Shown here: positions 27,039-34,812 of the stretch, in pieces
Numbering within the stretch: the first letter of the stretch is position 1
Layout: the number at the start of each line of letters is the position of its first letter
Assembly: GCA_902782145.1 (NCBI GenBank)
Contig: CACZLZ010000025.1
Coordinates: 1 to 34,902, forward strand
DNA length: 34,902 nt
From: an uncultured Aeromonadales bacterium
Lineage (GTDB): Bacteria; Pseudomonadota; Gammaproteobacteria; Enterobacterales; Succinivibrionaceae
Direction of reading: 5' to 3'
Notes under the pieces: model-generated
What the model saw: the letters and a program-made list of their open reading frames with translations, nothing else
The model's database searches: none
Told to the model about the DNA's origin: nothing
Program-made: the position numbers and the translations under genes

Positions 27039-27665
27039 TCAGTCCTGTCGGCGGATAAAGTGGGTGTGGATCCACTCCTCCTTCTCAGGCAGGCCGAATC
27101 TCTCCTTACCCAGGGCAATACTCTTCATGAGAAAGCTCATATTCCGGGCCAGGGTTCGCATAGTCTGAAGTCCCTCTCCGTCCTCTCCGGCATCGCCAGG
27201 CTCCAGGCCGTGAACACAGTTCCAATACTGGCTTGAGGCCACCGGCATGCCGCTGATGGTGAAATATTTGTTCAGTTCATCAAAAGTGGCCGAGCAGCCG
27301 CCACGGCGGGCAACCACCACGCTGGCCCCCACCTTCATGGTCTTGTCAAAATGACTGCTGAAAAAAAGGCGGTCAAGAAAGGCCACCAGGGTGGCATTGG
27401 CAGAAGCATAGTAAACCGGAGAGCCAATGACCATGCCGTCACACTCCTCAAACAGTGCCCTGGATCCATTCACCGCATCGTCAAAGACACATCTGTCCAA
27501 CCGGGAGCATTTCCCGCATGCGATGCAGCCACGGATGCTCATCTTGCCCACCTGCACCATTTCGGTGTCGATGCCCTCCTTCTCGAAGATCCCCCGCATT
27601 TCATTCAGGGCCAGAAACGTGTTGCCTTTGGAACGGGGCGAACCGTTCACCATCATGACCTTCAT
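27039..27665 (-). CDS. iron-sulfur flavoprotein (NADPH-dependent FMN reductase fold)
   Basis: A 208-residue cytoplasmic flavoprotein. NGSPRSKGNT (7-16) is the FMN phosphate loop of the flavodoxin/FMN-reductase fold. Cys47, Cys50, Cys53 and Cys59 (GCIACGKCSRLDRC) form the compact CxxCxxCx5C motif that binds a 4Fe-4S cluster in archaeal Isf-type proteins. GSPVYYASANATLVAFLDR is the usual second flavin segment. It should transfer electrons between reduced carriers and an acceptor, possibly in oxidative or electrophile defence. The ATG at 27665 has GGGAG 8 bases upstream. A TTG five codons earlier is possible but lacks its own site. It is the last minus-strand gene of the redox cluster headed by the TetR regulator, 206 bases after the cupin gene. 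Confidence 0.87.
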   Translation of the reverse strand: MKVMMVNGSPRSKGNTFLALNEMRGIFEKEGIDTEMVQVGKMSIRGCIACGKCSRLDRCVFDDAVNGSRALFEECDGMVIGSPVYYASANATLVAFLDRLFFSSHFDKTMKVGASVVVARRGGCSATFDELNKYFTISGMPVASSQYWNCVHGLEPGDAGEDGEGLQTMRTLARNMSFLMKSIALGKERFGLPEKEEWIHTHFIRRQD

Positions 27666-27735
27666 GCCATCATCTCCCAATGCAGCAAGTAATTTACCCG
27701 GGAAAACAGCTGCCCGCTGACAGCCAGAAATACGT

Positions 27736-27758
27736 TACCCCCATCCCGGATGAGGGTA
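27736..27758. terminator. possible hairpin between cupin and flavoprotein genes
   Basis: TACCC-C-CATCC (27736-27746) pairs with GGATG-A-GGGTA (27748-27758), giving up to ten base pairs with one mismatch and a very tight tip. It lies about 110 bases after the minus-strand cupin gene. There is no strong T-run on either side, so termination is only a possibility. Confidence 0.3.
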
Positions 27759-27871
27759 CGCATTACAGGATCACCGACAGGCAGGATCCTGCACCATCCC
27801 CAGGTAAGGATCCCGCCGATCTGCATTCCTCATGGTCAGGCTGAAAGATCCGGCCGGGCAGATCTGCTCTC

Positions 27872-28732
27872 TCACTTCAGCTTGCCGTATTCCTCATCGG
27901 ACACCGGCTCCAGCCACTCGTTGGAGGTTGCGGTACCATCCACCTCAATGGCCAGGTGGGAGAACCAGGAGTCTGGAGCGGCTCCGTGCCAGTGCTTCAC
28001 ATTTGCCGGTATATTCACCACATCACCGGGACGCATCTCCACCGGAGGCTTGCCAAACTCCTGGAAATACCCCCGGCCGCCCACGGCAATGAGGATCTGA
28101 CCGCCCCCTTTGGCAGCATGGTGAATATGCCAGTTGTTCCGGCAGCCCGGCTCGAAGGTGACATTGAACACCTTTACCTGGCTGGTGGATACCGGTGCCA
28201 GATAACTGTTGCCCCGGAAGTACTTGGCATAGGCCGTATTGGGCTCTCCCACCGGGAACATTATGCTGCGTTCATAAACCTCCCGGGCAGTGGCCGCCGG
28301 AGTGTCATCCTTCCAGACATCCTTGGCCAGCCGGAACACTGCCCATGCCTTTGGCCAGCCGGCATAAAAAGCGGCATGGGTTATCACCGCCACGATTTCC
28401 TTCCTGGTGACACCTGCATTGCGGGCATTCTGCAGATGGTAAGTCAAAGAACTGTCCGTTATGCCCTGGGACATCAGGGATACCACTGTGATCAGGGATC
28501 TGGTCTTAAGTGAGATATCCTGGTTGTTCCAGTTTTCACCAAAAAGCACATCGTCATTGAAATGGGCAAACTCCGGGGCAAAGTTCCCCAGAACGTCCCT
28601 GCCGGCAGTCTGGACTATTCTGCTGTTTTCTGTTGTCATGCTGCTGCTCTCCCTGTTACCATCAGTTCCCGCCTGGACCCCACTGCCGGCCAAAAGCACG
28701 GCGGCGGCCAGGATCCCAGTGATCATCCTCAT
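27872..28732 (-). CDS. exported carboxymuconolactone decarboxylase-cupin fusion protein
   Basis: A 286-residue protein with a Sec signal peptide (MRMITGILAAAVLLAGSGVQAG). The first domain (about 45-145) is of the carboxymuconolactone decarboxylase/AhpD-like fold: TRSLITVVSLMSQG, then HLQNARNAGVTRKEIVAVIT with His119. It lacks the CxxC of peroxidase-active AhpD. The second (about 185-270) is a cupin with His202, His204 and His247 as metal ligands in WHIHH and PANVKHWHG, with Gln212 where the first motif usually has Glu. Cytoplasmic relatives with this fusion occur near aldo/keto reductases and flavodoxins, as here. The substrate is unknown. The ATG at 28732 has AAGG 6 bases upstream. The frame stays open for another 105 codons upstream, but those overlap the end of the aldo/keto reductase gene and show no similarity. 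Confidence 0.87.
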   Translation of the reverse strand: MRMITGILAAAVLLAGSGVQAGTDGNRESSSMTTENSRIVQTAGRDVLGNFAPEFAHFNDDVLFGENWNNQDISLKTRSLITVVSLMSQGITDSSLTYHLQNARNAGVTRKEIVAVITHAAFYAGWPKAWAVFRLAKDVWKDDTPAATAREVYERSIMFPVGEPNTAYAKYFRGNSYLAPVSTSQVKVFNVTFEPGCRNNWHIHHAAKGGGQILIAVGGRGYFQEFGKPPVEMRPGDVVNIPANVKHWHGAAPDSWFSHLAIEVDGTATSNEWLEPVSDEEYGKLK

Positions 28733-28913
28733 TTGCACCTTGCAATCCTCCACATTCTCACCACTGAACAGCCGCCACAGCGCCTGCCGGTGGCGGCAGC
28801 CCGTCCGACTTCCCGGGGACCTTCTCATACCACTCCGGAAGGACACCGATCCTGGCTCCATGGAGAGCCGGTCCCGGAGCCAGACCTGCCGGGAAATGTC
28901 CCTGCACGTACCA

Positions 28914-29771
28914 TCACTTCCCCTTATGGACGTCGAAAGCAGCCAGAAGGTACTCCGCAACTCCTGGAGCGTCGGGATCATGGATCCCGCGACCCCGATC
29001 CAGGGAGCGGATCCGCCCCATCTCCTCCGGGGATAGCTCAAAGTCAAAAAGTTCCATGTTGCTCCTGATCCTCTCAGGACGCACCGACTTGGGGAATACT
29101 ATGACCCCCTCCTGGATCTCAAAACGCAGGATCACCTGCCCGGGATCCTTCCCGTGGGCGCCGGCTATATCCAGGATCACCGGCTCCGACAGGAGATCAG
29201 CACGGCCCTGACCCAGGGGGGCCCAGGCCTCCAGCCGCACCTTCTGCCGATCCAGGATCTCCCTGAGAGGTCTCTGCTGCCAGTGGGGATTAAACTCCAC
29301 CTGGTTCACCGAGGGGACTGAACTGAACCGGGGGACCCATGCCTCCCAGATCCGGGGAGTCATATTGGACACTCCCAGGGAACGGATCCGGCCTTCTTTC
29401 CTGGCCTCCTCCATGGCACTCCAGGCTTCATCCACAGCTCCGTAGGGCTGGTGGATCAGGTAAAGATCCATATAGTCCGTACCAAGCTTCTCCAGGGACA
29501 GCGCTATGGCCTTCCGGGCATCTTCATAGTGAAAATCCTGCAGCCAGAGCTTGCTGGTGATCCAGATCTCGCTCCGGGGGATCCCGCTGTCACGCACCGC
29601 CTGCCCCACCTCCTGCTCGTTGAAATAGGCCACTGCGGTGTCAATGTGGCGGATCCCCAGTTCCAGAGCCTGCCGCACCGCCTGATAGGTGCTGCCATCG
29701 GCGGGGATCTGAAAGGTGCCAAAACCCACTGCCGGGATCCGGCATCCGTCATTCAGGGTGAAATACTCCAT
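28914..29771 (-). CDS. aldo/keto reductase, 2,5-diketo-gluconate reductase-like (AKR5 type)
   Basis: A 285-residue cytoplasmic NADPH-dependent reductase. The catalytic tetrad is visible: Asp44 and Tyr49 in HIDTAVAYFNE, Lys74 in ITSKLW and His107 in LYLIHQPYG. GVSNMTPRIWEAW, NQVEFNPHWQQ and FPKSVRPERIRSN are standard AKR1/AKR5-type segments, the last being the NADPH-binding signature. It is a different branch from the AKR_tim enzyme at 1031-2035. The start at 29771 has GAGG 9 bases upstream and lies 11 bases after the flavodoxin stop, so the two genes are one transcription unit. A second ATG at 29786 would overlap that stop. It probably detoxifies reactive carbonyls or quinones under control of the TetR regulator, which is an inference from context. 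Confidence 0.92.
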   Translation of the reverse strand: MEYFTLNDGCRIPAVGFGTFQIPADGSTYQAVRQALELGIRHIDTAVAYFNEQEVGQAVRDSGIPRSEIWITSKLWLQDFHYEDARKAIALSLEKLGTDYMDLYLIHQPYGAVDEAWSAMEEARKEGRIRSLGVSNMTPRIWEAWVPRFSSVPSVNQVEFNPHWQQRPLREILDRQKVRLEAWAPLGQGRADLLSEPVILDIAGAHGKDPGQVILRFEIQEGVIVFPKSVRPERIRSNMELFDFELSPEEMGRIRSLDRGRGIHDPDAPGVAEYLLAAFDVHKGK

Positions 29772-29782
29772 ACCTGTTCGCC

Positions 29783-30256
29783 TCATTTACCGCAGTTGCC
29801 AAGCCACCTGCCGGCCCAGGATGCCAGTTCAGCACCGTCGGCCCCGGCGGGAAACCTTTTCCCCTCCTGAACCTTCGCCCCTGGTGCCAGTTCCTGGATG
29901 TTCCTCCCGGAGTCCCCCATGCCGCTGCCCCCGGAGGTGGCAAAAGGAACCACGGTCTTCCCCACAAAGGTGTCGATAATGGAAGGCTCCCGGTACCACC
30001 AGATGGGAAAGCCCACAAACACCAGATCATAACTTTCCATGTCAGCCACCCTCCCGACCACCGGCGGTCTGGAGGAACGGTCCCGCATCTCCACGGAACT
30101 CCGGCTGTCTTGATCGTTCCAGTCCAGATCTGCATCGGTGTAGGGATCCGCAGGAGTGATCTCAAACAGATCGCCGCCGATCTCCCGAGCCAGACGGGCG
30201 GCCAGATCCGCAGTCACCCCCGTCGCCGAAAAAAACGCCACCAGAGCCTTGCCCAT
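29783..30256 (-). CDS. flavodoxin
   Basis: A 157-residue FMN-binding electron carrier of the longer flavodoxin type seen next to aldo/keto reductases. FSATGVTAD (9-17) is the phosphate-binding loop, and GFPIWWYREPSIIDTF and the FATSGGSGMG segment make the isoalloxazine-binding loops. There is no signal peptide, so it is cytoplasmic. The ATG at 30256 has GGAGG 6 bases upstream. A further in-frame ATG at 30268 has no comparable site. It lies between the regulator and the reductase. The 258 bases upstream, down to the TetR stop, contain a CCGGCTC/GAGCCGG inverted repeat (30293-30299/30314-30320) and no gene. It may donate electrons to the neighbouring reductase or flavoprotein, which is inferred from the arrangement. 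Confidence 0.88.
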   Translation of the reverse strand: MGKALVAFFSATGVTADLAARLAREIGGDLFEITPADPYTDADLDWNDQDSRSSVEMRDRSSRPPVVGRVADMESYDLVFVGFPIWWYREPSIIDTFVGKTVVPFATSGGSGMGDSGRNIQELAPGAKVQEGKRFPAGADGAELASWAGRWLGNCGK

Positions 30257-30514
30257 GGCAACCTCCATCTTTTATGTACCCTGTCAAAACTCCCGGCTCG
30301 GTTCCCGGAGGAAGAGCCGGACACTCTGAAACATCCCTCAGGCGGATCGGCCGCCTGGTTCCGGCAGCCGTCGTCCGCAACTGCCCGTCGGCTCCTGATA
30401 GACAAATCCAATATTCTGGCCGTTCAACGATCTCCAGGACACCAGGGCACCCCGGAAGATCCGGAGCTGCGGTCACCGGGAGCAGTTTCCGGACGCCGCT
30501 GCATTCCTGCTCCC

Positions 30515-31153
30515 TCATCCGGGAAAATAAGGCTCCAGGATCCGCCTGAGAACCAGATCCGCAAACCGTCCAGTCTCAAGGGAACCCACAACCCTGCCGT
30601 CAGACATGCACCAGGCGATCATCAGCCCGTAAAGTTCAGCGTTGATCAGCAGGGACAAATCCTCCACCGGTGTTGCCGGGATCAGCAGACCACTCCGGAC
30701 TCCTTCCGCCAGAACCGCATGCAGTGCCTGACAGTCATAACGGTATTTGGAAATGGGGGATCCGTCGGCATCGGCAATCCCCGCCATGGCAATGTCGGAG
30801 AGGTTGTTCCGGATCCACTGACGGCAGAGAGGGATCCCGCCCCGCTCAATGCATTTCATGAACTCCCGGCAGTAATGCTCCAGGCGGGCGACAATGTCCT
30901 GCTCCGCCATGGCGTTGACGGTCTCCGCCAGACGGAAGAAATCCGTCTGGTTGAGTTCCTGAAGCACATCCTCCTTCCGCCGGAAATAAGTGTAAAAAGT
31001 ACCTTTTCCCAGACCGGCATCCTCCATGATCTCATCCACGGAAACCATCTCAAACCCCTTCTGGGCGATGAGCTTCCGGGCAGATCCCAGGATCTTCTTC
31101 CGGGTTTCCTGGGCCGCCACCTGACGGCGTGTCAGCTTCTTCTCCAATTTCAT
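30515..31153 (-). CDS. TetR/AcrR family transcriptional regulator
   Basis: A 212-residue repressor-type regulator. The N-terminal DNA-binding domain is clear: TRKKILGSARKLIAQKGF, then SVDEIMEDAGLGKGTFYTYFRRKEDVL with the helix-turn-helix at about 37-56. The rest is an all-helical ligand-binding domain with several Cys residues, which could sense electrophiles, but the ligand is unknown. The ATG at 31153 begins right after GGGGAGA, an unusually short spacing. The leader can form a hairpin next to it. It is the first gene of the minus-strand redox cluster and is likely autoregulated through the palindrome that overlaps its -35 element. Confidence 0.88.
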   Translation of the reverse strand: MKLEKKLTRRQVAAQETRKKILGSARKLIAQKGFEMVSVDEIMEDAGLGKGTFYTYFRRKEDVLQELNQTDFFRLAETVNAMAEQDIVARLEHYCREFMKCIERGGIPLCRQWIRNNLSDIAMAGIADADGSPISKYRYDCQALHAVLAEGVRSGLLIPATPVEDLSLLINAELYGLMIAWCMSDGRVVGSLETGRFADLVLRRILEPYFPG

Positions 31154-31159
31154 TCTCCC

Positions 31160-31179
31160 CGGGAAAGTAAGATTTCCCG
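31160..31179 (-). promoter_or_regulatory. leader hairpin next to the tetR ribosome site
   Basis: CGGGAAA (31160-31166) and TTTCCCG (31173-31179) form a perfect 7-bp stem with a 6-base loop in the tetR mRNA leader. It ends directly at the GGGGAG Shine-Dalgarno site and could limit ribosome access. Confidence 0.5.
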
Positions 31180-31187
31180 CTTTTTCA

Positions 31188-31221
31188 ATTCTCAAACATC
31201 ACTGACTGCAAGTCAACGACT
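31188..31221 (-). promoter_or_regulatory. candidate tetR promoter with overlapping operator palindrome
   Basis: On the minus strand TTGACT (31211-31216) and GAGAAT (31188-31193) are spaced by exactly 17 bases, five and four matches to sigma-70 consensus. The palindromes TGACT-gca-AGTCA (31203-31215) and AGTC-aac-GACT (31211-31221) overlap the -35 element. This is where a repressor such as the TetR protein encoded downstream would block transcription. No other gene lies in 31154-31459. Confidence 0.55.
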
Positions 31222-31459
31222 ATCAACCGGCTTTTCCCATCACGGGGCAGATATGAATGCCTCATCACACTTTCCATCCCGGAACAAAAGAGTTGATGCC
31301 CAGATCAGCGGTTTCCGCTAACATTTGCAGATTGCTGACACATGGGAGCAGGGATCTCAGCAGCTCAGGGATCAGATCCGGACCTGGAACATGAACCGGA
31401 AAAAGAAACAGCTCCTAAACCACCACCCAGGCACAGCACACAGATCCAAGGAGAACAGC

Positions 31460-33061
31460 ATGAAGAACAGCCGTCAGAGCATCCTCTGGACCGCAGTCCT
31501 GCTGCAGGGACTACTGCTGCCGGGAATGGTCTCAGCCGGAGACTCCCCGGCCGCTCCCGCCGCCGGGATCCCTGACTCAGCAGGTACGGCAGCCGTCAGC
31601 GCAAATCCCACCGGTGCTGCCGGCACGGCAGCCCGGCAATGCGCCGCCGCAGTGGAGACCGGCGATCTCCAGGCCCTTGCAGCAAACTGCCCCCAGGCCT
31701 GCAGTCAGGAGAATGACGGTCTGTCCTGCAATGCAGCAGGAATGCTGGCCGACACCGGACAGGGAATGGAAACCAATCACCGCCTTGCCAACGACTACTA
31801 TCAGAAGGCATGCAGTCTGGGCTATGCCACGGGGTGCCACAATCTGGGGATCTCATATGCCCGGGGCGAGGGCACCCGCCAGAATCTCCAGCAGGCCGTT
31901 TCACTGTTCCAAAAAGCCTGCAGCCTGAACCACGGCGCCAGTTGCCATGCCCTTGGCAACGCCTATGCTTCCGGTCAGGGGGTGGTTCAGGATCTCCGTC
32001 AGGCCAGGAACCTCTATGAGCGTGCATGTGAACTGGATGAAGGCAGCGCCTGCAACAGCCTGGGCTCCCTTCTCCTGGGCGGCAGCGGAGCAGATCCGGA
32101 TCCCCGCAAGGCTGCCACGGCTCTCCGGAAAGCATGCGACCTGAATGATCCCCAGGGATGCCTCAGCCTGGGAGAGCTTTATTTCCAGGGCGGGGAAACC
32201 GGACAGGAGCAGTTCCAGGCCGCCGACTGCTTCCGGAAGGCCTGCGGACTCAGCGCACCAGGTGGGTGCCTCAGCATGGCAAAGCTCCACCTCAGCGGGG
32301 AGGGAGCGGACAGGAGCCCGATCCTGGCCAACGCATACTTCTGGGCTGCCTGTGAGCTGGGCAGCGGTGACGGCTGCCTTGCCCTGGGCAACGCCTATTT
32401 CACCGCCAGCGGCGTGAAGCAGGATTTCAGCCGGGCCAATGAGCTTTTTGACCGGGGCTGCATGCTGGATCAGGCTGACGCCTGCTTCAACCTGGGCAAC
32501 TCCCACTACAACGGCCACGGGCTCCCCCGGGATCTGGAGCAGGCGGCGGCTTACTACCGGCGCTCCTGTGATCTGAACGGGAGCTCCGGCTGTTACAACC
32601 TGGGCTACGTTTACAGCCAGGGTCAGGGTGTGGAGGCGGATCCTGCCCAGGCTGCGGTCTTCTATGAGCGATCCTGCGTTCTGAAAGAGGGCGCCGGCTG
32701 CACCAACCTGGGGGAACTGTACGAACGGGGCCAGGGAGTGGAGAAGGATCCCGGGAAGGCGGCCGGCTATTATGCCCGGGGCTGCGACCTGGACAACGCC
32801 CCGGGATGCCTGGCCCTGGGAGAGGCCTGCCAGGATGGCCGGGGCACAGATCGGGACAGTACCCGGGCCAATGCGCTCTTTGAGCGGGCCTGTGCCCTGG
32901 AGAATCCCCTGGGCTGCCTTAAGCTTGGCGATGCCCTGGGCACCGGTGCCGCCACCGCCCCGGATCCCGGGACAGCCCTGCAATACTACACCCGGGCCTG
33001 CCAGCTGGGACTTGAGGAGGGCTGCCGGAAGGCCGGGGAGCCCATGGGGCAGACCCACTGA
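31460..33061 (+). CDS. large exported Sel1-repeat protein with paired cysteines (Hcp-like)
   Basis: A 533-residue protein. The signal peptide is MKNSRQSILWTAVLLQGLLL plus PGMVSA. After a short Ala/Pro/Gly-rich stretch, the whole mature protein is a row of about 13 Sel1 repeats of 36 residues. Each opens with two Cys, spaced by seven residues in twelve of them (for example ACSLGYATGC, SCDLNGSSGC, GCDLDNAPGC) and by eight in the first (ACSQENDGLSC), continuing with the L-N-LG-Y-G-GV-D-A--Y--R consensus. In Helicobacter Hcp proteins such pairs form a disulfide within each repeat, giving a rigid solenoid that binds other proteins. A periplasmic or secreted location is expected. AAGGAG lies 6 bases before the ATG at 31460. 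Upstream starts in the same frame lack this site and the signal peptide. It is a longer relative of the gene at 16541-17485. Confidence 0.9.
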   Translation: MKNSRQSILWTAVLLQGLLLPGMVSAGDSPAAPAAGIPDSAGTAAVSANPTGAAGTAARQCAAAVETGDLQALAANCPQACSQENDGLSCNAAGMLADTGQGMETNHRLANDYYQKACSLGYATGCHNLGISYARGEGTRQNLQQAVSLFQKACSLNHGASCHALGNAYASGQGVVQDLRQARNLYERACELDEGSACNSLGSLLLGGSGADPDPRKAATALRKACDLNDPQGCLSLGELYFQGGETGQEQFQAADCFRKACGLSAPGGCLSMAKLHLSGEGADRSPILANAYFWAACELGSGDGCLALGNAYFTASGVKQDFSRANELFDRGCMLDQADACFNLGNSHYNGHGLPRDLEQAAAYYRRSCDLNGSSGCYNLGYVYSQGQGVEADPAQAAVFYERSCVLKEGAGCTNLGELYERGQGVEKDPGKAAGYYARGCDLDNAPGCLALGEACQDGRGTDRDSTRANALFERACALENPLGCLKLGDALGTGAATAPDPGTALQYYTRACQLGLEEGCRKAGEPMGQTH

Positions 33062-33198
33062 GGCAGGAAAGATCTCCCGTCCGGCTACAACTCAGGCAGT
33101 ACACCGCACCCGGCGCGGCTGGTTCACCCCTGACAGCAGCGCCGGCACCGCCGTCCACCCCGGCAGAGCCTGGATCAGGAAGTTTAAGAGCAGACATC

Positions 33199-34632
33199 GT
33201 GGCAAATCAGATCCACCATCCCCAGACCCGGGAGGAGCTTAAGGCCCTCACGGACAATCCCTCAGTCAGCCTCAGGGATATTGACACCTCCCAGATCACC
33301 GACATGGCGGATCTCTTCAGAAATACCGCCCGTAGCGACTTCTCCGGGATCAAGAACTGGGACACCTCAAAGGTCACCGACATGAGCGGCATGTTCAGTT
33401 ACTGCCGGCTCTTCAACGCCGACATATCCTCCTGGGACACCTCCTGCGTCACCACCATGAAAAACATGTTCCTCGACTGCCGCCAGTTCAACAGCCCCGT
33501 GGGCCGGTGGAATGTCTCCCGCGTCCGGGACATGAGCGGCATGTTCATGAATGCCCAGTCTTTCAACCAGCCCCTGGACGCCTGGGACGTGTCCGGGGTC
33601 CGGGACATGAGCCACATGTTTCTCCAAGCCATGAACTTCTGCCAGAGCCTGGCGGACTGGAATGTGTCCCAGGTCCGGGACATGAAATTCATGTTCTCCA
33701 ACGCCCGCCGTTTCAACAGTCCCCTGTCCTCCTGGAGGGTGTACCGGGTCCGGAAGATGAACAGCATGTTCCAGAATGCCCGGGAGTTCAACCAGGATCT
33801 GGCAAACTGGGACGTCTCCGCCGTCACCGACATGCGGGATATGTTCTCCTGGGCCGTGAACTTCAACCAGCCCCTGGAGAAGTGGGATGTGTCCCGTGTC
33901 ACCCGGATGGACGGCATGTTCCAGGATGCCAGATCTTTCAATCAGCCACTGGGATCCTGGAACGTGTCGGCGGTCACCGACATGAGCGGCATGTTCGCCG
34001 GTGCCGTCTGTTTTAACCAGAGCCTGGCGGACTGGAACGTGTCCCAGGTCAGAAAAGTGACCACCATGTTTAACGGAGCCACAGCCTTCAATCAACCCCT
34101 GGATCAGTGGAACGTGTCCGGGATGACCGACATGTACGGCATGTTCTGGAACGCCGTCTCCTTCAACCAGCCTCTGGACTCCTGGGATGTGTCCGCCGTC
34201 ACTGACATGACCAAGATGTTCCAGGGCGCCGTCTCCTTCAACCAGCCCCTGGGCAGATGGAAAGTAACCGCAGTAAAGCGGGCCGCCTCCATGTTTGAAA
34301 ATGCACGCTCCTTCAACCAGAGCCTGGACAGCTGGGACGTGTCCTCATTCCGGTGGCTGAGCGGCATGTTCCGGGGCGCCTCCTCCTTCAACCAGCCCCT
34401 GGGATCCTGGAACGTGTCCGGGGCCGGGAACTTTGAGGATATGTTCCGGGAGGCGGTGCTGTTTGATCAGCCCCTGGGCGGCTGGAAAGTGGGCCGCCGG
34501 GCCAATGTGGCCAGGATGTTCCTGGCAGCGCTGTCCTACAACCAGGACATGAACAGCTGGGAATGCTCCCGGAAAAGGAAGGATGACTTTCTCACGGGAG
34601 CCGTGAACTTCAGGAAGGAAAACTTTGCCTGA
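33199..34632 (+). CDS. BspA-type (DUF285) repeat protein without signal peptide
   Basis: A 477-residue protein made almost wholly of 16-17 repeats of 25 residues with the pattern W(D/N)VS-V-DM-MF--A--FNQ-L. This is the DUF285 repeat of BspA-like surface proteins, thought to form a leucine-rich-repeat-like solenoid and often involved in adhesion. The first 60 residues start the series with less regular copies (IDTSQITDMADLF). The last two repeats diverge (GWKVGRRANVARMF, SWECSRKRKDD). The start is a GTG at 33199 with only a weak AAGAG upstream. No signal peptide, lipobox or membrane anchor is seen at either end, which is odd for a surface protein. The protein may be cytoplasmic or use another export route. 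It lies 137 bases after the Sel1 gene on the same strand. Confidence 0.85.
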   Translation: MANQIHHPQTREELKALTDNPSVSLRDIDTSQITDMADLFRNTARSDFSGIKNWDTSKVTDMSGMFSYCRLFNADISSWDTSCVTTMKNMFLDCRQFNSPVGRWNVSRVRDMSGMFMNAQSFNQPLDAWDVSGVRDMSHMFLQAMNFCQSLADWNVSQVRDMKFMFSNARRFNSPLSSWRVYRVRKMNSMFQNAREFNQDLANWDVSAVTDMRDMFSWAVNFNQPLEKWDVSRVTRMDGMFQDARSFNQPLGSWNVSAVTDMSGMFAGAVCFNQSLADWNVSQVRKVTTMFNGATAFNQPLDQWNVSGMTDMYGMFWNAVSFNQPLDSWDVSAVTDMTKMFQGAVSFNQPLGRWKVTAVKRAASMFENARSFNQSLDSWDVSSFRWLSGMFRGASSFNQPLGSWNVSGAGNFEDMFREAVLFDQPLGGWKVGRRANVARMFLAALSYNQDMNSWECSRKRKDDFLTGAVNFRKENFA

Positions 34633-34725
34633 ACGCCGGAATGGAACTGAACGCCCTTCCCGCCGGTCCGGCAAAGAGACCCACGGGGAAAAGCGGCCAG
34701 GGCAACAGATGCATTGGAGAGAACA

Positions 34726-34812
34726 ATGGTATTTGGTAGCGGACTGAGAAATAAGCTCCTGGGGGAGTACGAGAAGAAGTATCAGAGCGAAAAGCTGAAG
34801 GAATTAACTTAA
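34726..34812 (+). CDS. possible 28-residue peptide
   Basis: An ATG with GGAGAG 5-8 bases upstream opens a 28-codon frame (begins MVFGSGLRNKLLGEYEKKYQ, then Lys/Glu-rich) ending in TAA. The good ribosome site and charged, helix-like sequence suggest a real small protein or the start of a truncated gene. No family is recognised. A GCCCCC/GGGGGC stem (34856-34861/34875-34880) follows but has no T-run. Confidence 0.35.
   Translation: MVFGSGLRNKLLGEYEKKYQSEKLKELT

Noticed and set aside
27872-29047. A 391-residue reading of the decarboxylase-cupin gene
   Set aside because: The extra 105 codons overlap the end of the aldo/keto reductase gene and lack similarity. The shorter form starts with a normal signal peptide and a ribosome site.
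31901-33058. Minus-strand frame of 385 codons opposite the Sel1 gene
   Set aside because: It is repetitive only because the real gene is repetitive, and the plus frame has a signal peptide, a ribosome site and family repeats.
33367-34095. Periodic DNA repeats of about 75 bases that could be mistaken for a CRISPR-like or satellite array
   Set aside because: The period is the 25-residue DUF285 protein repeat, the units diverge, and there are no unique spacers.
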